A stretch of 64,000 nucleotides of DNA from Xiphydria camelus (taxonomy: Eukaryota; Arthropoda; Insecta; Hymenoptera; Xiphydriidae): the NCBI GenBank assembly GCA_963678675.1, contig OY783195.1, positions 11,062,479 through 11,126,478 of the forward strand. Direction: 5' to 3'. Below the pieces are notes generated by a model. It made no database searches. It was not told the DNA's origin and saw nothing but the letters and a program-made list of their open reading frames with translations. The position numbers and the translations under genes were made by a program. This document shows, in pieces, positions 11,086-23,589 of the stretch. Within the stretch, counting starts at the first letter, position 1; every line of letters begins with the position of its first letter.

Positions 11086-11087
11086 TA

Positions 11088-11417
11088 CAGAGTGATTCTC
11101 AGAATGAAGGTCATAGTACGATATGCTACGTAGCGCTTCGGAGAATATAGGCAATCAGACACTGCTGGACATGGTCTCCACCTCGATGAGTAACTGTGAC
11201 GATATGCAAGTAGCGTTCATCAACCATTTCAGAAGAAATTTCCTAGTGCCTGATCGCCTAACTCAGACACTGAAAACTTCTTTTGAAGCGTTTGCCAGGT
11301 ATTACATACCATCGCAGCCAACCGTACAGCGTCCTCGGACCAATAGCGTATAAACTATAGTCTGCAAATCGCCACATTGTCTACTGTCCTATGACCTCCA
11401 TGCTGAGAATCACTCTG
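11088..11417. mobile_element. 330-bp MITE with TA target duplication
   Basis: The left end is CAGAGTGATTCTCAGAATGA, and the right end is its imperfect inverse (ATGCTGAGAATCACTCTG). TA flanks at 11086-11087 and 11418-11419. An internal 76-codon frame (11123-11353) has no motif I recognise. It could be a transposase remnant but equally chance. Confidence 0.7.
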
Positions 11418-11444
11418 TATATGAATATAGGTATATATAATTGA

Positions 11445-12928
11445 CTAGCAGCCCGTCCGGGCTTCGCACGGGTAGATTGTGGATTGATTTTGGTCGTCAC
11501 TTAATGAATTTTTAGCAGATATCTGTACTCATAGGTAGGGAGCCATGCTAAAAAAAACACATGTATTTAATTTAAATTGGAAAGTATATTTCTTTTATTA
11601 ATTTATCTTAAGGCCAGCGGATAGACAATGTTTTTTATTTTTTTATTTGGAGTAAAAACGTGTAAATTTTTCGGTGTGCCAACTCTGGAGCAAGCCACAT
11701 ACAATCGGCCGTGTGAAAAACATGAATTTTCCAAATTTAAGCCAGCAATAGTCAACGATTGACCTTGTGTTTTGTTGATGGTAATAGCAAAAGCAAGACG
11801 CAAAGGGAACTGGAGCCGCTTGAATTCGAATGTTAAATCGTTGGAAATCATATAGGTATGCGTGAATGAGGACGTCTTCGCCTTTGAATTTAACAGTGAT
11901 GATTGTTACCTCGATTAAATTTGGTTGGCACTAAGGGATTTTTCGTGTAACTGATTTGGAATATTATGTCAGATGTAAGAGATTCCAAATGAAGGTCAAG
12001 GTCAAGACCAAATACAATATCACCATTGTACAGCCACTAAAAAATCCTAAATCCTACTATCAAAAAGAATTTGTATAGGGCTCATAGTTTTCATGGTACG
12101 AAGCCGAGCTCTACTTGACCTCAATTTGACCTCCGCTGACCATAAAGGTCACATGGAAATAATGGTCAAGGACATATTTGAACGTGAAATTTCCCGCTCT
12201 TTTCATTTCCGGCATATAAAATAGAGGTTCGGATTTAAAAAAATCAATTTTATCTAGAAGGTCATTGTCAATGTCAAATCCAATATGACCATTGGGTAGC
12301 CAGGGAAAAATCCTAAAAGTTTTATATTAAACGTTTTTCTCTAACATGATTTCCCGCTGAGATAATCAGCTGTGCCTGGACTTTTTGAACACCCTGTATA
12401 AAATTTACTAACTCAGAAACCTTCGCGGGCATGCGTCCAACCATTCCTCAAAGTTTCATCGCAATCGGATGAACGGTTTAGGAAGGCATAATAATCATCA
12501 GTACCGGTTCTTTTTGAACACCCTATATAAGATTTACTAACTCAGAAACCTTCGCGGGCATGCGTCCAACCATTCCTCAAAGTTTCATCGCAATCGGATG
12601 AACGGTTTAGGAAGGCATTTGATATTACCTTAAAGGTCACGGTCAAGGTCAAATCCAATACGACCACTGGGTAGCCAAGGGAAAATCATTAAAGTTTTTT
12701 ATTAAACATGTTTCTCTAAAATGTTTTCCCGCTGAGATAATCGGCCGTACCGGGACTTTTTGAACACCCTGTATAAGATTTACTAACTCAGAAACCATCG
12801 CGGGCATGCGTCCAACCATTTCCCAAAATTTCATCGCAATCGGATGAACGGTTTAGAAAGGCATAAGAGACATACAGACAGACAAACAGACAGACAGACA
12901 CACAAACATTCATTTGTATATATATAGA
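11445..12928 (-). mobile_element. Degenerate Helitron, about 1.48 kb
   Basis: Read on the minus strand it begins TCTATATATATA next to A and ends with a CCCGT/ACGGG-type hairpin and CTAG next to T, the Helitron insertion rule (A-T, no duplication). It is a close relative of the plus-strand Helitron at 37885-39487. Internally, a unit of about 130 bp carrying TTCATCGCAATCGGATGAAC is repeated three times (12410-12860). A (CAGA)n run sits at the 5' end (near 12873-12900). Confidence 0.82.
11603..11851 (-). pseudogene. Helitron Pif1-type helicase C-terminal fragment
   Basis: An 82-codon frame with the helicase C-terminal signature TINKTQGQSL followed by LYVACSRVGTP, motifs V/VI of the Pif1/RecD-like helicase in Helitron RepHel proteins. 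RepHel would normally exceed 1,000 residues; no Rep nuclease or helicase motifs I-IV remain. Sequence upstream on the minus strand carries stops, so this is a captured or residual tail. Confidence 0.75.
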
Positions 12929-12929
12929 T

Positions 12930-14891
12930 AATCTCTCTTAATGTTGACTTTTTCAAACTGGTGTCAAAAAGATTAAGGTTCCACGTAATTGGTTTCACTC
13001 TATTCTTAAATATCGTCAAAAACATTAAAAAATATCCAAACCCATAAAATGAGAACCACTATCGAGTTCTTTATCGATTTGTTCCACTAATGTGAGATCA
13101 TCTTAAGGTAGAGAGCAGAATCGGAAAAATATAATTTTCAATAACTTTTTATAGCGAAATAAGAGAGCAACCAAAATAGTTCAGAGTATTGTGTTAAGTT
13201 CAAGATAATACGAGCAAGTAGAAGTTAACACATTACTTTTATTTAAATTATGAAAGTAGTCAATCATAGACTGATTGCCCAACACTTACATCTTTGAGTG
13301 ACACAGCAGAAAGAGGAATAAATCAGAGTACTTTAATTAACTCCTACCTTCTGTTACGAAGCATAATCGCCAGGGGCCATCTGTTAAAACAAATGTTAAT
13401 ATTGCCGCCAGAGAAAGTGAGGATAAAACCATGTACGATACAAAATGCAGTCTCTCTCGAGAGAACAATTTTGATGGTACCTAATCGGAATTACGAATAG
13501 CATTACTAATGTAAATCGCAAAAATTAAGGAAGTTAACTATATTAATATTACTCGTATCACATTAGCTCTAGTTGCTTGATCTGCATTCAATATTACGAA
13601 ATACAGAACCGAAGAAAAGGTAATAGCCCAACTTTTATACGTAGATACACAGTTGAAAGCAACAAGCGGCTCATTTACCTACATTACCTATATCGGAACA
13701 AAAAGTAGAATTAAAAGCAGGTTCAAATCTGTAGCTATCACCTACTCCGAGATACAAAAAATCTTCCTCGTGTATCTACGTGGAACACGATTCGTATAGT
13801 TCATAATGAACGTTGGAAAGTAGTGACTTGACGTTGAAAGAATAATTTGATATTAACTGAGGAAGGCGCTGTCACTCACTGAAAAGATGATAATTAGTTG
13901 ATAATAATACTACATTTTTTAGTATAATTAAATAAGAAATGGATTTTGTTTTTCAATTTATTCGTCTGCATATTAAATATAGATCTTATTTGTTACGTTT
14001 AAACAAATTTTGTTAACAAATTGCTATTTTTCTAGTCTAAAGGAAAAGAATATTTTAATAATTGGTCATTCACTGGTGCACCTATTGTCTCAACTTTTAA
14101 CGATTCATTACCTCGTTAAACTGAAAATCAGCTTCGTCCGTTCTTGCATTCTGCAATTCAATTATACAGGGCGGACCATTCCAGAGGTTAATACTGGAAA
14201 TAGCTCAATTCATCAATATGTGTCCCGTTAACCAACAATGAATTGAAGGATTTGAAAATTGACCGATAGTGTGTAGTTCATCCTTAGGGCAATTATTAAC
14301 CCGCCCATTCGTCATTGATCGGCAGGGCAATTGATCGGCATACTCTCTGGAGCGGCCCATCCTGCATATAATGTGTAACAGATATGGTGCCTAACGGTTT
14401 CTCTAGCGCTTTCTCGTATAAAAAATAAATTAGAGGATTTTGAGCAAATTTTTTTCACGGACGCATCATTTAAAAATTGTAATTAATTAAAGAATATTAT
14501 CTAAATAATCAAGCGCGCCCAATACTCAGGCGACTGCTCGTGAGCTCTGCAATTTGATGTGGACTAAACGTCGAATAACAGAAGCAGTTTCTTCTTTGCG
14601 GCGGAATTAGATATTACATAATGCAAAGAATTTTTTACAAATCCTACAAAAATGAACGCTTACGCACACAATTTAACTGTAACTTTTTAATTGTACGACT
14701 GGGAAAGAAATTGCTCAGGATTTTTTGACTTATTTTTTATTGAGGAATAGCACTACGGAATCCATCGATATCACACACACACATCTGTTGTCCTCTGTAT
14801 ACTACCAAATAGGATAATTACTGTAATTACTTGTTTTCGTAGTATTGAATTGTCGCTAGGAGATCAATTGTACTACCGATAAAGCTTTTTA
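12930..14891. other. Unassigned AT-rich sequence
   Basis: No gene or TIR pair could be supported. An (AC)n run of about 12 bases lies near 14772-14783. Confidence 0.4.
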
Positions 14892-14893
14892 TA

Positions 14894-15120
14894 CAGAGTG
14901 TAATGGCTAAACAGATTGAAGCAGGAGGAGCCTAATTCTTTTCAAACTTAGTAAACTGACCAATGACATGACTTCCTACGATCCCTGTTCCTCGGAACCC
15001 ACTCGGCTGTCAACTCTTTGTCAAAGTGAGGGGATCTTAGGAAATCATACCATTGGTCAGCGTATAAACTTTGAATAAAATTAAGCTTCTTCTGCTTCAG
15101 TCCTCATGGCTATTACACTA
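14894..15120. mobile_element. 227-bp MITE with TA target duplication
   Basis: CAGAGTGTAATGGCTAA on the left pairs with the inverse of GGCTATTACACTA on the right, and the similarity continues inward about 70 bp with gaps (both arms contain the GACCAATG / CATTGGTC pair). TA occurs at 14892-14893 and 15121-15122. Non-coding. Confidence 0.65.
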
Positions 15121-15122
15121 TA

Positions 15123-15728
15123 TAATTTTTGTTTTTATACTTTTGAGTTGTTATATCTCTCTAAAAAAGTGCTATTTTTGAAAATACACTCTAATATCAT
15201 ATCTATTGTCGGTAAGGGGCCCTCTAATAATTACGTGAGTATAGGGGGAGGGGGAGGGGGGGGGGGGGCGAATCTCTACAAAGCCTGACATAGGAAGGAG
15301 GAGGGACTACAGAAAATAGTATCTGAATGTTTTTACAAACACTATTTTTTAAACTTCAAACATGCGAACATTGTATTGCGCTCTAAAGGATATATCTGCC
15401 TGCTATAGTAATATAGTCGAGGTGACCATAGTTGAGTGATATTGGACCGTAAGCAAGGATTGGTCCAATTAGATTTAGTACAAAACAATTAGATTCGTTT
15501 ACATTATGTTGAGCTTCGATAGGCAGAATTTTTTCACTGAATTGATACTCTTGGCGCCTACTATACTATAATATATACTATATAAATCTGCGTTCATTCT
15601 TCGTATGTTAAGCAGTTCAAGAAACTCACGTGAGAGATATTAGGGGGGAGGGGGATGGAAATCTTACGGTCGCTCACATGGAGGGAGGGGCGGGTATAGA
15701 AACCCAAAAATCGTACTCACATAATTAA
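15123..15728. other. Unassigned sequence with a G-rich run
   Basis: A purine run of G with a few A lies at about 15245-15268, and another purine-rich patch at 15640-15700. No gene seen. Confidence 0.4.
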
Positions 15729-16467
15729 TGGACCCCCCACAAAAACAGATTCTCTGTAAAAAAAGGCGGCATGTTCATTCAGTGCCAACAAAAATTGATA
15801 CGTAAAATACTCTCCAAAAAAGATTTGAAATCAATTAAGATCGCTCTATGTTCAAAAGTTATATATAAAAAGTAAAAGGCATCATTTGAAAGGGAAATTA
15901 TTGTAAATCAAGTGACTACAAAATTCGACTTAAAAAATTTATTTAAAAAATTTTAATAAAAAAGAACTTGCCGCGTTTAAGTTCTCATATTTTGTCCACT
16001 ATACCGAATAATTGGCAGTGCTTGGACGGTGCTAGAGTGATTCATAAATTGCACGGCCGAAGTCAAATTCAGAGAAATTCAGAAGGCCCCCGCCTGATCG
16101 GTTTCTCGTGCGACATTCGGTATACTAGTGGTATCATATAAGAGTGTATGAATTTATTTAAAATCATAAGTGCATAAACATCGAGTATAATTCTGTGTCT
16201 GAATTTTTTATTTTGAAGGAAAAAAACGCGGCAAGTTCTTTTTTATTAAAATTTTTTTATAAATTTGTTTAGTCCAATTTTGTAGTCACTTGATTTACAA
16301 TAATTTTCCTTTCAAATGATGCCTTTTACTTTTTATAAATCTTGAACATGGCGATATTAATTGATTTCAAATGTATTTGGAAAGCATTTTACGTATCAAT
16401 TTTTGTTGGCACTGAATGAACATGCCGCCTTTTTTTTTACAGAGAATCTGTTTTTGTGGGGGGATTT
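15729..16467. repeat. Foldback repeat 1 (arms about 250 bp)
   Basis: 15729-15980 and 16225-16467 are inverted copies (for example AACTTGCCGCGTTT near 15980 against AAACGCGGCAAGTT near 16227), with a 245-bp loop. A partial direct copy of the right arm recurs at 16751-16885. The loop carries short similarity to the MITE at 6708-7084. No coding sequence. Confidence 0.8.
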
Positions 16468-16750
16468 CACTACTTCTTGGAATTTATTCATGAGGAGAAT
16501 ACATACATGTAGAAAAATAGCTTTTTATTACCACAAAATTAAAGTCTCACATTTTATACCGATACGAGCCAATTAATTATAACCACGTTACTTTTGATTT
16601 ATTCTCGTGATATTTTGAAAGGGATTTATAGACTAGAGAGCCCTTATATTCTTCACTTTGTCTGTTAGACATGTAGATTTCAACCATGTTTATAACAAAT
16701 ATAGATGTTATTTTTTAGACATATAGACATCTTGTAGATATCTGACAGAT

Positions 16751-16885
16751 TTACGTATCAATTTTTGTTGGCACTGAATGAACATGCCGCCTTTTTTTAC
16801 AGAGAATCTGTTTTCGTGGAGAGATTTCACTACTTTTTTTTTGAATTTATTCATCAGGAGAATATGTACATGTAGGAGAATAGCT
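16751..16885 (+). repeat. Partial duplicate of the foldback 1 right arm
   Basis: Matches about 16385-16530 in the same orientation, including ACGTATCAATTTTTGTTGGC. It extends the foldback family by a tandem truncated copy. Confidence 0.75.
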
Positions 16886-16894
16886 TTTTATTAT

Positions 16895-17745
16895 TAAGTA
16901 TTATTGCAGAACGAGTAGGTTAGAAGATTTTCATGAAGACTCACGATTTTCTGACATGTCATCTCGTACAGGTGCAACCGAAGAGGATCTAGCTCATGTC
17001 CTGTCCGTAAAAAGATGACTCGATGGATCGGAGAATGTCAGGCTTGTCACCGAGCGCCTTTCACCCATAGTCCTTTCATTGCAATATGCGATTTTCGTTT
17101 CAACTATTCCTGCTCTAAGTAACTTTTACTTCTTTCAAAGCATTTACCTTGTACGAATTGTTGATCGTAGGGGGCAAGGATCAATGATTGTGACTAATCG
17201 TAGACAAATTATTCCTGCGATGATGTTCCAGTTGCAAAGTACACTAGCAAGTCAGCTTACAGCACATCCGATGTTTAGTATCAACTTTACCTCTTTTGGA
17301 ACACCCATCACCTGAGCATAATCACGATTAAGTTAATGTTAATCGCAGAATAGACCGTGAGCTCGGGCACATTATCGCAGTAGTAGTTCGGTACACCGAA
17401 TTGCTTTTTAGTTTTAATAGACGAACTTGTCTACGACGAGTCGCTATTATCAATCGCTGCCACCTACCACGAACAGTTCAAAAAAGGTTATTAACTTGTG
17501 AAAGAAGTAAAATTTATTTAACGCTGGAGTAGTTGAAAGGAGAAACGCGTATTGCAATTAATGTACCGTGGGATATAGGCGCTCGGTGACAAGTCTGACA
17601 TTCTCCGATGTCCATCGAGTCATCTTTTTACGGACAGGACACGAGCTAGATCCTCTTCGGTTACACCTGTATGAAATGACATATCAGAAAATCGTGAGTC
17701 TTCACGAAAATCTTTTAACCTACTCATTCTGCAGTAATACTTACA
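16895..17745. repeat. Foldback repeat 2 (arms about 175 bp)
   Basis: About 16895-17070 is inverted at about 17560-17745: TCGTCTTTTTACGGACAGGA-type sequence near 17620 matches the inverse near 17005. The 490-bp loop has no supported gene. This may be a separate TIR element. Confidence 0.75.
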
Positions 17746-18104
17746 ATTAATATCACTGGAAGTTGGAGCAACAGTTATATCAAAAATCGGACACCGATTG
17801 GTATAGTTTTAAGAAATCCTTTTGCATGCTCCGCTGAAATTTCGCCCCCTTACTCGTAAATAAATTTCAAGCACAGCATCGATATTTTGCTGCACCTATA
17901 TTCTTCTGGGATATAAAAACCCTATTGACGGCTTTACACGCTTGTCAAGTATCGGCAAGCGTTCACAAGCCTCAAGTGACTACAAGCGCATTTGGAAGTC
18001 ATTTACATGCTTGCCAAGCCTCGCCAAACATCCACAAGCCCCAAGCGCATTTGGAAGTCATTTACATGCTTGTGAATACGTCAGTGTGTTCCGAGCGGGC
18101 AAGC

Positions 18105-21100
18105 ATGGCGGACGCGGATACAGAACTTGTTGCGGCTGTTGCTTGTGGTTTGTCATTTTTTTATTTACAATTGAAGCAGAGTGAAAGAAGAAAAGCCCGA
18201 CGAAGGAGAAGATGGTGGATGATAAAAATTCATAAAAATCGTACCAGGTAACTATTAAATCATTTCATTATATTTAACTCGTAGTAAAAATAACGTAGTG
18301 ATCAGACAGGGTTCAATGGACCCCGCGCAGAAGAAACAGTTGCCATATTTGCGTTCTTTTTGATGTATGGACTTAAACGTTGAACTGTAATTTAGTGTAA
18401 GACTTCCTCTTTATAATCTAATAATTTTGTTCTCCTTTTTTAAATTTTTTATGTTTTTGAAAAACTGCAGAAGTAAATTCTTTCAGAAATTTGAATTTTT
18501 TCAAAAAAATATTCATCAAAATTTCCATTTTTGAGATAGAGCAAAAAACTTCCTGCGTTTTACTCTCAAAATGGTACAAGCCCCGTCCCGCTTCAGTTGA
18601 CCCACCCTCTAAAATAATTATTAAATGAATTGTAAAGTTACTGCTGCCTTATATTTTGTCTAGGCTGAAATGTAATGTTTTGTAGTACACTGCATGGCAC
18701 AATGTGTTTCATAATGTACAATTGTAAACTAAAATCAGAATTGAAGAAAATAACGCTTTTGGTCATATTTTATCCGCCGGCTATTTTGAGCATTTCGAGC
18801 ATTATATACGAATTAATTATTTAATTTTATTTGTAAAAGAATTCCTTTTGCATATGAAATGAACAAATGCTCGTCCCAACTTCGTTTCGGACTCAATATT
18901 TTCCTAATACACCAAGGAATTCATGGTTAACATTTCGTTAAAAACAAAAATGGCGTATTTCAGAGAATTAAATATTTGTAGAATAAACTAATTTTTTTCA
19001 TATTATTCTCTTGTTTAGAAATGATATCTATTTTTTCCACTAAGTTCAGATTATAAGGAGCATTTTTTGTATAACGAATGTTTTTCTTAGAGTTCATTTA
19101 GTAGGAGAAAATTAGGTATACCTTTCACAAGATTAGAAAATATGAGAAATTTCAATAAATGTTAGGACGAGAACGCAATGTTGGATTAAAAAGAAATTTG
19201 AAAATTTATTAAAAATAGTAAAGTGCCTACTACAGAAAAAAAATTACAACACAATCTGTGACTCCAAGGTCGGCAGCATTTTAAGATGATATGGAATCCC
19301 CCATATATATTTCATTAGTATGGGGTCCACTGAACCCGTGTCACCACTACGGGTTAATGTTCAGGTCACCCTTAACTACTCCCACAATATTTATAGTACA
19401 TTATGCTATATTTTGTTACAGACAATTTATGGAAAATAAATTTAGTGAACTTTCATATGAACCATCTGGAGAGTTCGATAACTTTTGCCGTATGAGCTAT
19501 ACTGATTTCGAGGTTTTGCTAAACAAAATATCACCAATAATTTCCAAGCAAGATACAGACTTCAGAGAAGCAATACCAGCTAAATATCGTCTTGCGATAG
19601 CACTACGATTTTTAGCATCTGGTGACTCCTACAGGAGTCTACACTACTTGTTTAAAGTATCCGTTCCAAGCATATCGAAAATTATTTCTGAAGTTTGCCG
19701 AGCTCTTAATGAAGTTTTGAAGGATGAAGTAAAGGTAAGTTTGTGAAATAAAACAGTAATTTTCATTCATTTCAGTTTAATAAGAATCATATCAAATCTG
19801 TACCATATGATATTGAGCTTGATAATATTTATTACTTAAATTAGTAACTCAATATTTAAATTGAAGTATTACGAATCAACATTGTCACATGCATTCAAAA
19901 ACGCCGCATTTATAACGTTGCGCTTCGACGATGACGCGGGCTGGATTATTTCATCTGATACGATAATGGGATGCGAGGGTTTAGTTGATGGAGCTTGGGG
20001 ATCTTCACTTGCTATGATCGGGATGGGCTGATAACAAGAGGTTTTTGTACATGAAGAGCGGTTTGATGTAAAAGCACTAGCGACTGATAGGGGTGTAGAA
20101 TAATATTGGGGATATGGTGTATAACGTGTAAATGACCTTTGGTTGATTCTTTCTATAAATAACCCATCGATTTGGTACATTAGCATTTTCCGTTCATCAT
20201 TTGGCAGTTCGCGCAGCTTTGTAGCCAACAGCTTAGAATATAAATCGCAATCATCGTCTTCTTGAACACGCTTGCTTTCACTTTGCCTTTGACCTAAAGC
20301 ATTTGTAAGTTGGACGAATGCTGCGGCCATTTGCTGTTCAGGCACTTTAGGAGAAGGGCGAGTACGAGATCGAGATCTCGGAGTAGACGTCGATGGTAGG
20401 GTGGATGTATGAAATGTGTTATGGTGTGTTTGCGAAGAATCATTTGCTGCCTCTTCCGTTTCTTCAGGCTCTGCATTTTCTTGTGATTGCTAAAAAACAT
20501 GAATGATTAAAACTTACTCTTACAGTTTATTTATCTTGTTACAGATGCCCGCAACAGCAGAAGGATGGCTGGCTATAGAAGAAGGATTTAGGAACAAATT
20601 TCCACACTGCGTAGGTTCACTGGACGGCAAGCATGTGGTTATAGAAAGCCCATCTCATAGCGGAACAGAGTATTTCAATTATAAGAGAACTTTTAGCATC
20701 GTTCTTTTGGCATTAGTGGACAGCCAATATAAATTTATATTTGCAGACATAGGAAGTCAGGGGAGAATTAGTGATGGTGGAGTTTTTAACAAATCATTAT
20801 TATGGCAAAGAATGTCCACAAACGAGATTAATTTTCCCCCGCCATGTCCACTTCCAGGATCGGATATTGATGTGCCATACATAATTTTAGCTGATGGTGC
20901 TTTTGCACTGAGTATGCACGTAATGAAGCCCTATCCTGGAAACCATGACGTAGGTTCACAAAAAAGGATCTTTAACCAAACCTTATCCAGATCCCGGGTT
21001 GTAGTAGAAAATACGTTTGGAATTTTAACCTCAGTGTTTCGAATTTTCCGACGCCCTATTGCTTTAGAACCACAAATTGTGTCGGAAATTACAATGACTT

Positions 21101-21342
21101 GTGTATTACTGCATAACTATTTGAGGACGAGTAAAACTTCTTCAAATAGATATACTCCTCCGGGATCGTTTGACGTATATGATAGTAATGGCAATCAGAT
21201 CACACCTGGTTCATGGCGAAGATATAACAACGAATACAATGCAATGAAAGATTTGCCGTCTGTACCACGAAGATCTCCTTTGAATGCGAGACAAATCAGG
21301 GAAGAATTTACTTCATATTTTTATAGAAATGTGTGTGTATGA
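18105..21342 (+). CDS. Harbinger DDE transposase, 3 exons, 417 aa
   Basis: Exon 1 is 18105-18247, exon 2 19422-19734, exon 3 20545-21342. All junctions are GT-AG and the phases join without a stop (143 + 313 + 798 nt). This nuclease (DDE_4/HARBI1-like) would cut and paste the element in the nucleus together with its DNA-binding partner. Exon 1 starts MADADTEL and ends in an Arg-rich helix. The catalytic triad is visible as SLDGKHV (D about 179), ILADGAF (D about 269) and VVENTFG (E about 307). The length matches the family. Intron 1 is lengthened by a piggyBac-like MITE. Intron 2 contains the last exon of the opposite-strand gene. No disabling mutation is seen, so it may be active. Confidence 0.85.
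18278..19353. mobile_element. piggyBac-like MITE inside transposase intron 1
   Basis: TTAA flanks both sides (18274-18277 and 19354-19357). The right end, inverted, begins CCCGTAGTGGTGACACGGG. The left end has CTCGTAGT and then CGTAGTGATCAGACAGGG, so the TIR is interrupted by a small insertion. GGACCCC follows on both sides. An inverted, truncated copy of the interior lies at 61005-61445. No transposase is present. Confidence 0.72.
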
Positions 21343-23511
21343 GGAATGATGTAAGACAATCTAAATTGGAAATAAATGAATCATAGTTAAGCTTCTTTTT
21401 ACTTACCGTTTCTGTATTGATACCATCGTTACAGGTATAGACTGGCAATAAAAATGTCTCCATTGTTTGGTATGCGAACCAAACCGGTTCGTATATATCT
21501 CCGGCACCTGCAACGAAGCACACATAATTACAACCAATGCCTCTCCTCCTACTTTCATGTTACACCTGATAAGTTATTTCGAAATCACATACAAATACCC
21601 AATTTTATTTAAGAAAGTCTAGAAACCTCGAAATACATCGAAGGAAAACAATATTTAAAAAAATGCAGTTGATGGTTGTAACTTATTTTTGGGCCACCCT
21701 GTATACATGAATCTGCCATAAATAAACAAATAGTACTTAATATCACTCTATATAAAGGCGTGTATACTGAACATTGGAAAATATCACAAGATCATTACTA
21801 TTTACTCAAGGTTAACCCTAAAAGCACTTTTAGCAACTTTCTAACTGCTGTAACTTCGTAAATATGAATTTGACCACAAAATCGTAACAGACCTTTTCTT
21901 TTTAAAATGACCCAGGTAATATAAATATGTACTTTTTAAAACAAAATTTATATTTCTTCAAAACTTGTTTAAACAAATGCGTTTTAAACAATAACATTTC
22001 ACTCGAACGCAAAATCAATAGCGATATTCCTATTCTACGGGTGAAAATACATAAGACAAACTTTTATTTATCCTTTGCACTTCAAACCCCAATGAGAGGT
22101 CAACATGGAAAATATTCTAACACATTTTTTGCATTTTTTACAGATATCCGGCAATTATTTTGTCGGACAATAATTCCACTGCATTGTAAACTTAATTTCA
22201 CACAAAATGAAAAAAAAAAGTAATGTTGGTAATGATGTCAACATGCTTCATAAAAATGACATGTTCAGAGTGTCGGACTGGACATACCCGGCAGAAAACT
22301 TGTCGGACAATGTTACCGTTTGATTTCATAAATATTTATCTTACTTCGGGCAAAGAATCAGATTGTTGGTCATCAATAAACAAAATTCATAAAATTGACA
22401 TATTTGTTAATTAATATCGCGAAACTCCGGCGGAAACCAGACTTTTCGCAAATAAAAAAGCTGGCAGATTCGGCAAAATGAAGATGCTCACAAAGTTTCA
22501 GAGGAGTGGTAATCAATTTTTTTTTCTTATGAGGGATCCCTTACTATTAGAGATGTGCGATGTTACCCAACGAAGCATCGATCATGAAATTCACGCAGAC
22601 ATTTGTTTAGGCAACCGCAACGGCTCCTCGACCCTTTCTCCACTTTCACTAGACTCGCGGGATGGCATGAGCACCCTTTGTCCTCCGTTACCGTCTGCGG
22701 TCGACCTATCCATGAACGAGAAGCACGTTGCCCTGCCATAAATTAAGCCATTGAGACGCGCGTAGGGATGTCGGCGCATCCGCGTCTCTCCGGAGCCTTT
22801 CGCACGGTTTTACTCTTCCACTTTTTCGAAACTTTCCTCTTGCATCGTGGAATAGAAAAAACCCGCCCTTCTGCCGAAGCGTACCCCCGCCTTGCGAATT
22901 TGTATTATTTAGCTCATTATATTTATTTCTTAAATAAAACCGACAAAATGACAGAAATTGGAAAAATCGATTTCTTCTATTTTCTGGAAAATACATCGAT
23001 GTCATATAGATTGCATCGAACTCGCAAATATCGTTTAAAAGAAGAGATTATCTCGGAAAAAACCATCGATTTTTAGTAATCGATGAATAATCGCACATCC
23101 ATAGTAAGCACATCCCATTCGTACTACGAATGTATCTAACTACTACTGCTAAACAAATGTTAAGACCCTTTCAGAATAAAGGACATGCAGTTAGTTCTGT
23201 TATTATACTGCTAGGTGGGTAGGTTACTGTTCTTATTAATATGGCAAATAAAAGTGATACATACCTGCACCGGAACGGAAAGATTCCTGCTTCTTTTTCA
23301 GATGTTTGCGGAAACTTGTCATCAGTATTTCCTTCTTACTTTTTAATTCTTTCACTGGCTTCTGCGTTAATTCACTAAGATGAGTCCAGGCATCTGCCAC
23401 TTTCTTTTTATCCTTATGATTCTTATCCTTCGGATTCCATATGCAAGGTTCACCTTGATAATACTCCAGAAATGATATAGTTTCCTCGTTCGACCAGCCA
23501 CTCTTTTCCAT
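19869..23511 (-). CDS. Harbinger-encoded MADF/BESS-type DNA-binding protein, 3 exons, 322 aa
   Basis: Exon 1 is 23511-23265, exon 2 21507-21407, exon 3 20489-19869 (247 + 101 + 621 nt), all with GT-AG introns and consistent phase. Residues about 1-115 form a MADF/Myb-SANT-like domain (WSNEETISFLEYY at the start, conserved aromatic WFAY after exon 1). Residues about 185-225 contain a BESS-like acidic/helical motif (YSKLLATKLRELP). In this superfamily the second protein binds the ends and brings the transposase into the nucleus. Intron 1 holds the TIR element at 22541-23107; intron 2 holds transposase exon 3. No frame damage seen. Both the start and the 3' stop fit the exon model. Confidence 0.8.
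22541..23107. mobile_element. TIR element, possibly hAT-like, in the MADF gene intron
   Basis: The left end CTTACTATTAGAGATGTGCG and the inverted right end CTTACTATGGATGTGCGAT pair over about 20 bp, and both sides carry an ATCGAT motif just inside. The GATGTGCGA ending is common in hAT-type MITEs, but I cannot resolve an 8-bp duplication. The interior includes a GC-rich stretch (22610-22870) unlike its surroundings and no recognised protein. Confidence 0.5.
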
Positions 23512-23589
23512 TACGAAAAAATACGTAGAGTACGTTCGTCCGTCCGTCGCGAGATCACAAGCGAAACTAAACGCCTACTAGTACAGTAG

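Noticed and set aside
11123..11353. 76-codon frame in the MITE at 11088-11417
   Set aside because: Could be a transposase relic, but no family motif is visible and the MITE is only 330 bp.
12410..12860. Regularly repeated 130-bp units, CRISPR-like at first sight
   Set aside because: They are internal repeats of the Helitron, and spacers are themselves repeated; the genome is eukaryotic.
20294..20500. 68-codon minus frame overlapping the MADF gene
   Set aside because: Alternative frame of exon 3; the spliced frame joins with exons 1 and 2 and has a BESS-like motif.
22478..22741. 87-codon frame and overlapping GC-rich frames
   Set aside because: They cross the left edge of a TIR element and have no recognised motif; not supportable as a host gene.
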